64,000 bases of DNA, taken from assembly GCF_900101175.1 (NCBI RefSeq), contig NZ_FNFQ01000001.1, forward strand, positions 496,001 through 560,000, read 5' to 3'. This DNA is from Stenotrophomonas pavanii (GTDB taxonomy: Bacteria > Pseudomonadota > Gammaproteobacteria > Xanthomonadales > Xanthomonadaceae). The notes under the pieces are model-generated. The model did not search any database and was not told the origin of the DNA. It worked only from the letters and a program-made list of their open reading frames with translations. Positions 59,574-64,000 of this stretch are shown in pieces. The translations under genes and the position numbers were made by a program. Positions within the stretch are counted from its first letter, which is position 1; each line of letters starts with the position of its first letter.

Positions 59574-59659
59574 TAGAGTCGACTGTTAGTCGACTATCGC
59601 GCGCAGCGCGGGATTTTCACGGCCTGAGGGAAGAGCAGTCGACTAACAGTCGACGCTAC
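59574..59659. repeat. Inverted pair of AGTCGACTGTTAGTCGACT repeats
   Basis: TAGAGTCGACTGTTAGTCGAC at the left and its inverse AGTCGACTAACAGTCGACGC at the right bracket about 43 bp. Each half is itself nearly palindromic. On the minus strand the right copy begins GTAG, as in other repeats here. It lies between sdaA and the alpha/beta hydrolase gene. Confidence 0.75.
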
Positions 59660-59739
59660 CCCGCCCACCCTGGCCCGCACGGGCGACATCGTCACCGCGT
59701 TGCGGTTAGGCTCGGGGTTCCCCCGCCCCGGATTGCCCC

Positions 59740-60735
59740 ATGCGCGTGATCGCCGCCGCCCTGCTTGCCTGCCTTCCGCTGCCTGCCCTGGCCGCGCCCA
59801 CCTACGGGCCGCGGCTGGAGGGCTTCGACTATGGCTATCCGGTAAAGACCTTCGCGCTGGAATCGCAGCGCCAGCCACTGGAGATGGCCTACCTCGACAT
59901 CGCGCCGAAGAAGGCACCGATCGGCGTGGTGGTGCTGCTGCACGGCAAGAATTTCTGCGCGGCCACCTGGAAGGAATCGATCAAGCCGCTGGTCGCCGCC
60001 GGCTACCGGGTGATCGCCCCGGACCAGGTGGGCTTCTGCAAATCCAGCAAGCCCGAGCGCTACCAGTATTCGTTCGCGCAACTGGCCGCCAACACCCATG
60101 CCCTGCTGCAGCAGTTGCAGCTGGGCGAGGTACCGGTGCATCTGGTGGGCCACTCGATGGGCGGCATGCTGGCGGTACGCTACGCGCTGATGTTCCCGCA
60201 GGACCTGCGCAGCCTGTCGCTGGTCAACCCGATCGGGCTGGAGGACTGGAAGGCGCTGGGCGTTCCGTGGCGCAGCGTGGACGCGTGGTACGCCGGCGAA
60301 ATGAACATCAGCTATGACAGCATCCGCCGCTACCAGCTGGAGGTGTACTACGACGGCAAGTGGAAGCCGGCCTACGAACCGTGGGCGCGGATGCAGTCGG
60401 GCATGTACGAAGGGCCGGGCAAGCAGGCTGTTGCATGGAGCCAGGCGCTGGCCTCGGACATGGTGTTCAACCAACCGGTGGTTTACGAGCTGAAGCACCT
60501 GCAGGTGCCGACCACGCTGTTCATCGGCCAGAAGGATCGCACCGCGATCGGGCGCGACCTGGCGCCGCCGGCGGTGAAGGCGACGCTGGGCAACTATCCG
60601 GCGCTCGGCAAGGCGGCGGCCGCGGCAATTCCCGGGGCGGCCCTGGTCGAGTTCGCCGAACTGGGCCATTCGCCGCAGGTGCAGGACCCCAAGCAATTCA
60701 ACACCGCGTTGCTGAAGTCCTTGAAGTCACGCTGA
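59740..60735 (+). CDS. Secreted alpha/beta-fold hydrolase
   Basis: The product is 331 aa with a signal peptide (MRVIAAALLACLPLPALA). The catalytic Ser is in VGHSMGGMLAVRYA (GxSxG). The oxyanion loop is VVLLHGKNFCAATW, the acid region is TTLFIGQKDRTAIG, and the final His is in ELGHSPQVQDP. All triad positions appear intact, so it is likely an active periplasmic esterase/lipase-type enzyme. The substrate is unknown. Confidence 0.88.
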   Translation: MRVIAAALLACLPLPALAAPTYGPRLEGFDYGYPVKTFALESQRQPLEMAYLDIAPKKAPIGVVVLLHGKNFCAATWKESIKPLVAAGYRVIAPDQVGFCKSSKPERYQYSFAQLAANTHALLQQLQLGEVPVHLVGHSMGGMLAVRYALMFPQDLRSLSLVNPIGLEDWKALGVPWRSVDAWYAGEMNISYDSIRRYQLEVYYDGKWKPAYEPWARMQSGMYEGPGKQAVAWSQALASDMVFNQPVVYELKHLQVPTTLFIGQKDRTAIGRDLAPPAVKATLGNYPALGKAAAAAIPGAALVEFAELGHSPQVQDPKQFNTALLKSLKSR

Positions 60736-60746
60736 CCGGTTGTGCT

Positions 60747-60780
60747 CCTGTAGAGCCGAGGATCGGCTCGGCTCTACAGG
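60747..60780. repeat. Perfect 14-bp inverted repeat (GTAGAGCCGAG family)
   Basis: CCTGTAGAGCCGAG-GATCGG-CTCGGCTCTACAGG is a perfect hairpin between convergent genes and may serve both as a 3' mRNA end. The sequence belongs to the same family as 23158-23222 and 40662-40725. Confidence 0.75.
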
Positions 60781-60790
60781 CACCCTGCGA

Positions 60791-61858
60791 TCAACCCACG
60801 ATCCGCAGCACGTCATCCAGCAGCGCGGCAGCGGTGACTTCCGCACCGGCACCCGGTCCCTGGATCAACAGCGGCTGGCGCTGATAGCGATCACTGTGGA
60901 TCGCCACGCGGTTGTCGGTGCCTGCGCCCTGCGCCAAGGGGTGATCGGACGGCAGTTCGCGCAGGCCGACCTGTGCACCCTGGCCGTCAACACGGCCCAC
61001 GAAACGCAGCACGCGGCCGTTGTCCCGTGCCTGTTGCCAACGCGCCTGCAGCGGTGCATCCAGCTGCTCCAGTGCAGCCACTGCATCCTCCAGCGGCAGC
61101 GCTGCCAGCGCGTCCGGGACCAGTGAATCCACCTGCACCTGCGCGGCATCCAGGGCCAGCCCGCTGCTGCGCGCCAGGATCAGCAGCTTGCGGCGCACGT
61201 CCTCGCCGGACAGGTCCAGGCGCGGATCGGGTTCGGTGTAGCCGGCCGCCAGCGCCTCGCGCACCGCCGCCGAGAACGGCGACTGCCCGTCGTAGCGGTG
61301 GAACAGCCACGCCAGCGAACCGGACAGCACGCCCTCGATGGCATGGATGTGGTCGCCACCGGCGACCAGCGCGCGCAGGCTGCTCAACAATGGCAGGCCG
61401 GCACCGACGGTAGCGCTGTCGCCATAACGCGCACCACTGTCGGCGCAGCTCTCGGCGATGGCCGTGGCGCGCGCCAGCTGCGCGCCGCGGCCGAGCTTGT
61501 TGGCGGTGACCACATGCACGCCCCGCGCCAGCCACTGCACGTGGCGCGCGGCCACCTCTTCGCTGGCGGTGGCATCAACCACCACATCACCCCGTTCCAG
61601 GCCTTCGGCGCTGGCCCAAGGCGGCGAACTGAGGCCATCGCGCGGTGCGCGGCGCGCCAGTTCCAGCGGCAACGCCAGATCGCGGTCGATCGCCAGTGCG
61701 GTGCGCGAGTTGGCCAGCCACTGCACGCTGGGCAGTTCCAGCCCGCGTGCCTGCAACGCCTGGTAACGCTGCACGAAGGCCGACCCGACCGTGCCGGTGC
61801 CGAGCAGCGCCAGCCGCCCTGTGCCCAGCGCGGGAATTTCAGCGGCGAGCGCGCTCAT
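60791..61858 (-). CDS. hom: Homoserine dehydrogenase
   Basis: This 355-aa enzyme reduces aspartate semialdehyde to homoserine. The NAD(P)-binding LALLGTGTVGSAFVQRY, then VVDATASEEVAA and VVTANKLG, precede the catalytic GDSATVGAGLPLL and EGVLSGSLAWLF segments. There is no aspartate-kinase fusion and no ACT domain. Its ATG overlaps the metB stop (ATGA). It feeds the two upstream methionine genes with homoserine. Confidence 0.95.
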   Translation of the reverse strand: MSALAAEIPALGTGRLALLGTGTVGSAFVQRYQALQARGLELPSVQWLANSRTALAIDRDLALPLELARRAPRDGLSSPPWASAEGLERGDVVVDATASEEVAARHVQWLARGVHVVTANKLGRGAQLARATAIAESCADSGARYGDSATVGAGLPLLSSLRALVAGGDHIHAIEGVLSGSLAWLFHRYDGQSPFSAAVREALAAGYTEPDPRLDLSGEDVRRKLLILARSSGLALDAAQVQVDSLVPDALAALPLEDAVAALEQLDAPLQARWQQARDNGRVLRFVGRVDGQGAQVGLRELPSDHPLAQGAGTDNRVAIHSDRYQRQPLLIQGPGAGAEVTAAALLDDVLRIVG

Positions 61859-63090
61859 GCGTCCACCACCTGTTTGCGGCGTGCGGCCGCGTCGATCACC
61901 GCTTCGGCGCGCTGCAGCGCGGCGCCGAGATCGGCCAGCAGGTCACGCTCAGCCTCGATGCCGATCGACAGGCGCAGCAGTCCTTCACTGATGCCGGCCG
62001 CCGCACGCGCTTCGGCGCTCATCGCCGCATGGGTCATGGTCGCCGGATGGGCGATCAGGCTTTCGACGCCGCCCAGCGATTCGGCCAGGGTGAAGCAGCG
62101 CAGGCCATCGACGAACGCGCGCACCGCCGCATGCGGATCGTCACCGGCGCAGTGCGCCAGTTCGAACGACAGCATCGCGCCGAAACCGCTTTGCTGGCGC
62201 GCCGCGATGGCGTGGCCCGGATGATCGGCCAGGCCCGGGTAGTACACCCTGCCGACGGCCGGATGCTGGTCCAGCAGGGCAACGATCGATGCGGTGTTCT
62301 CCTGGTGCACGCGCAGGCGCGCGTCCAGCGTGCGCAGACCGCGCAGGGTCAGGAAGGCATCGAACGGCGAACCGGTCAGGCCCAGCGCATTGCCCCACCA
62401 CACCAGCTGTTCGTGCAGCGCCGGATCGCGCGCGACCACGGCGCCGCCGACCACGTCACTGTGACCATTGATGTACTTGGTGGTCGAATGCAGCACCAGG
62501 TCCGCACCGAACGACAGCGGCTGCTGCAGGGCCGGCGACAGGAAGGTGTTGTCGACCACGACGAGGGCACCGGCCTTGTGCGCGGCGTCGATGACGAAGC
62601 GCAGGTCGGTGATGCGCAGCAGCGGGTTGGACGGGGTTTCCACCAGCACCAGCTTCGGCTGGGTCGCCAGTGCCTGGGCGAGCGCACGCGGGTCGGTCAG
62701 GTCGGCAGTGACCAGTTCGAAGTGTCCCTTCCGGGCCAGCGCATTGAACAGGCGCCAGCTGCCACCGTATGCATCGTGCGGCACCACCAGCGTATCGCCC
62801 GGCTGCAGCAGCGCGTTCAGCACCAGGTTGATTGCTCCCATGCCGGTGGCGGTGATGACGCCGCCGGCGCCGCCCTCCAGTTCCGCAAGCGCCTCACCCA
62901 GCAGGTCGCGGGTCGGGTTGCCACTGCGCGTGTAGTCGTACTGGCGCTTGTTGCCGAAGCCTTCGAAGCTGAAGTTCGACGACAGCACGATCGGCGGCGT
63001 GACCGCGCCATGCGCGGTGTCCCGATCGATGCCGGCACGGACGGCGGCAGTGGTGCGACTACAGGACGGCTCGTTTGCGTGCAGGCTCAT
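61855..63090 (-). CDS. metB: Cystathionine gamma-synthase / O-acylhomoserine sulfhydrylase
   Basis: This 411-aa fold-type I PLP enzyme of the Cys/Met metabolism family has Schiff-base Lys205 in LHSTTKYINGHSDVVGG. YDYTRSGNPTRDLLGEALAELEGG and the SLGGVESLI segment are family hallmarks. Whether it uses cysteine (MetB) or sulfide (MetZ/MetY) cannot be settled by eye. Start and stop overlap its neighbours by four bases each, giving a tight metX-metB-hom operon. Confidence 0.92.
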   Translation of the reverse strand: MSLHANEPSCSRTTAAVRAGIDRDTAHGAVTPPIVLSSNFSFEGFGNKRQYDYTRSGNPTRDLLGEALAELEGGAGGVITATGMGAINLVLNALLQPGDTLVVPHDAYGGSWRLFNALARKGHFELVTADLTDPRALAQALATQPKLVLVETPSNPLLRITDLRFVIDAAHKAGALVVVDNTFLSPALQQPLSFGADLVLHSTTKYINGHSDVVGGAVVARDPALHEQLVWWGNALGLTGSPFDAFLTLRGLRTLDARLRVHQENTASIVALLDQHPAVGRVYYPGLADHPGHAIAARQQSGFGAMLSFELAHCAGDDPHAAVRAFVDGLRCFTLAESLGGVESLIAHPATMTHAAMSAEARAAAGISEGLLRLSIGIEAERDLLADLGAALQRAEAVIDAAARRKQVVDA

Positions 63091-64000
63091 GCGGACTCTC
63101 CAGAAGTGCGGAAGGCGGTGGCGAGGATCGCGTCGATGCGATCGGTTTCTTTGAGGAAGGCGTCATGGCCGTAAGGCGAGCGCAGCACGCGCAGGCTGCC
63201 GCGCGGGCCCAGCCCTTCGACCAGGCCGACCAGGTCGGCCAGCGGCACCAGGCGGTCACCCTCCACGGCCACCACCACGGTCGGCGGCAGGATCGCGGTG
63301 GGGTCGACACGATGCAGGTCGATCGATTCGGACAGGCGCAGGTAGGCGGTCACCGGCGTGCGCGCGACGTACTGCGCACCGGCCGCGTCGAGGTAGTCTT
63401 CGGCGGCCACGCGTACGCGGCCGTTGATCACTTCCGGCGCGGCATCGAAGCGCTCGCCGAATTCTTCCGGCGTGCGGTAGCTGAGCATGGCGAACTGCCG
63501 CGCCAGGGCCAGGCCGTGGTCTTCGCCGCACTGCAGCTGGCCAAGCGCGACCGCACGGCGCTGCAGCGCGCGCCAGGCGGCGGCATAGGGATGCGGGCGA
63601 TGCGCGCCGCTGGCCAGCACCAGCTGGCGCACGCGGGCCCGGTGCCGGATCGCGAACTGCTGGCCGACCAGCGCACCATACGAATAGCCCACGAACGCCT
63701 TCAGCGCACGGATGCCGAGGTGGTCCAGCAGCAGCGCCAGCGCATCGGCCTGGTCGGCGGTATCGATCGGCACATCCAGCGCACCGTCGGCACCGATGAA
63801 GTCGAAGGCCAGCACGCGCAGTTGCTGCGGATCCAGCGCGCGCCCGCTGCCCACCAGGTCTTCGGCCCAGCCCTTCTCGCCGAACTGTGCATTGGACGCC
63901 ACGTGGCGGTGCGCGGAGATGCCACCGGCCAGCACCACCACCGGTGCATCGGCCGGGCCGACCCACTCATAGCGCAGGCGCACCGGGCTGGGGCCGGCGT
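63087..64000 (-). CDS. metX: Homoserine O-acyltransferase (MetX-like), 5' end outside window
   Basis: This alpha/beta-hydrolase-fold acyltransferase activates homoserine for methionine synthesis. The nucleophile is in FVGYSYGALVGQ (GxSxG), the acid/His part is near SPYGHDAFLKE, and GGISAHRHVASN forms the oxyanion loop. The frame is still open at base 64000; a GTG at 63983 is an internal candidate, but homologues are longer, so it is treated as partial. The stop overlaps the metB start (ATGA). Acetyl versus succinyl preference is undetermined. Confidence 0.87.
   Translation of the reverse strand, partial: AGPSPVRLRYEWVGPADAPVVVLAGGISAHRHVASNAQFGEKGWAEDLVGSGRALDPQQLRVLAFDFIGADGALDVPIDTADQADALALLLDHLGIRALKAFVGYSYGALVGQQFAIRHRARVRQLVLASGAHRPHPYAAAWRALQRRAVALGQLQCGEDHGLALARQFAMLSYRTPEEFGERFDAAPEVINGRVRVAAEDYLDAAGAQYVARTPVTAYLRLSESIDLHRVDPTAILPPTVVVAVEGDRLVPLADLVGLVEGLGPRGSLRVLRSPYGHDAFLKETDRIDAILATAFRTSGESA

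Overview
The window is a gene-dense, high-GC chromosomal segment from a gammaproteobacterium of the Xanthomonadaceae, most likely Stenotrophomonas (S. maltophilia complex). The genus call rests on three observations: many intergenic GTAG-headed palindromes of the Stenotrophomonas SMAG/REP type (core GTAGTGCCGGCCGCTGGCCGGCA-like), an AAC(6')-Iz-like acetyltransferase gene, and gene neighbourhoods typical of xanthomonads (hflK-hflC-DUF2065-purA, metX-metB-hom, prpR with acnD/prpF). Most of the window is ordinary core chromosome. No tRNA, rRNA, CRISPR array, insertion sequence or prophage was seen.

Layout, 1-23 kb: the 3' part of gcvP; a VOC-fold protein; an APC amino-acid permease; a PAS-AraC regulator divergent from a large-subunit catalase (katE); a lysine/alanine-rich histone-like protein; an alpha/beta hydrolase; a poly-HAMP chemotaxis receptor with a FliA-type promoter; a lower-GC McrB/McrC-like two-gene defence module (10.5-13.2 kb); an L,D-transpeptidase/M23 peptidase pair; a small frameshifted membrane-protein gene; purA, DUF2065 and hflKC; acuI; pilH; cbpA; a peroxiredoxin and a ferritin-like protein.

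23-41 kb: pbpC and its alpha-2-macroglobulin partner form an operon. Next comes a complete 2-methylcitrate cluster for propionate breakdown. prpR is divergent from prpB-prpC-acnD-prpF-prpD, with a sigma-54 promoter and repeated TGAAACAT boxes between them. A ParD/ParE toxin-antitoxin pair sits inside the operon between acnD and prpF.

41-48 kb: pdxH, an aac(6')-like gene and a NIF3/YqfO-like gene are translationally coupled through two GTGA overlaps. Then follow a glycerate-kinase-like gene, dodecin, aroK-aroB, a WGR-domain protein, hemE and an MdtD-type MFS exporter.

48-64 kb: a 651-bp repeat-rich intergenic region holds two related long inverted-repeat elements. It is followed by two tandem paralogous propeller hybrid histidine kinases, a yceI-cytochrome b561-yceI operon, a glutaredoxin-like protein, sdaA, an alpha/beta hydrolase, and hom-metB-metX (metX cut by the window edge). 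The least ordinary items are the McrBC-like module without an N-terminal specificity domain, the toxin-antitoxin pair inside the prp operon, and the paired inverted-repeat elements near 48 kb.
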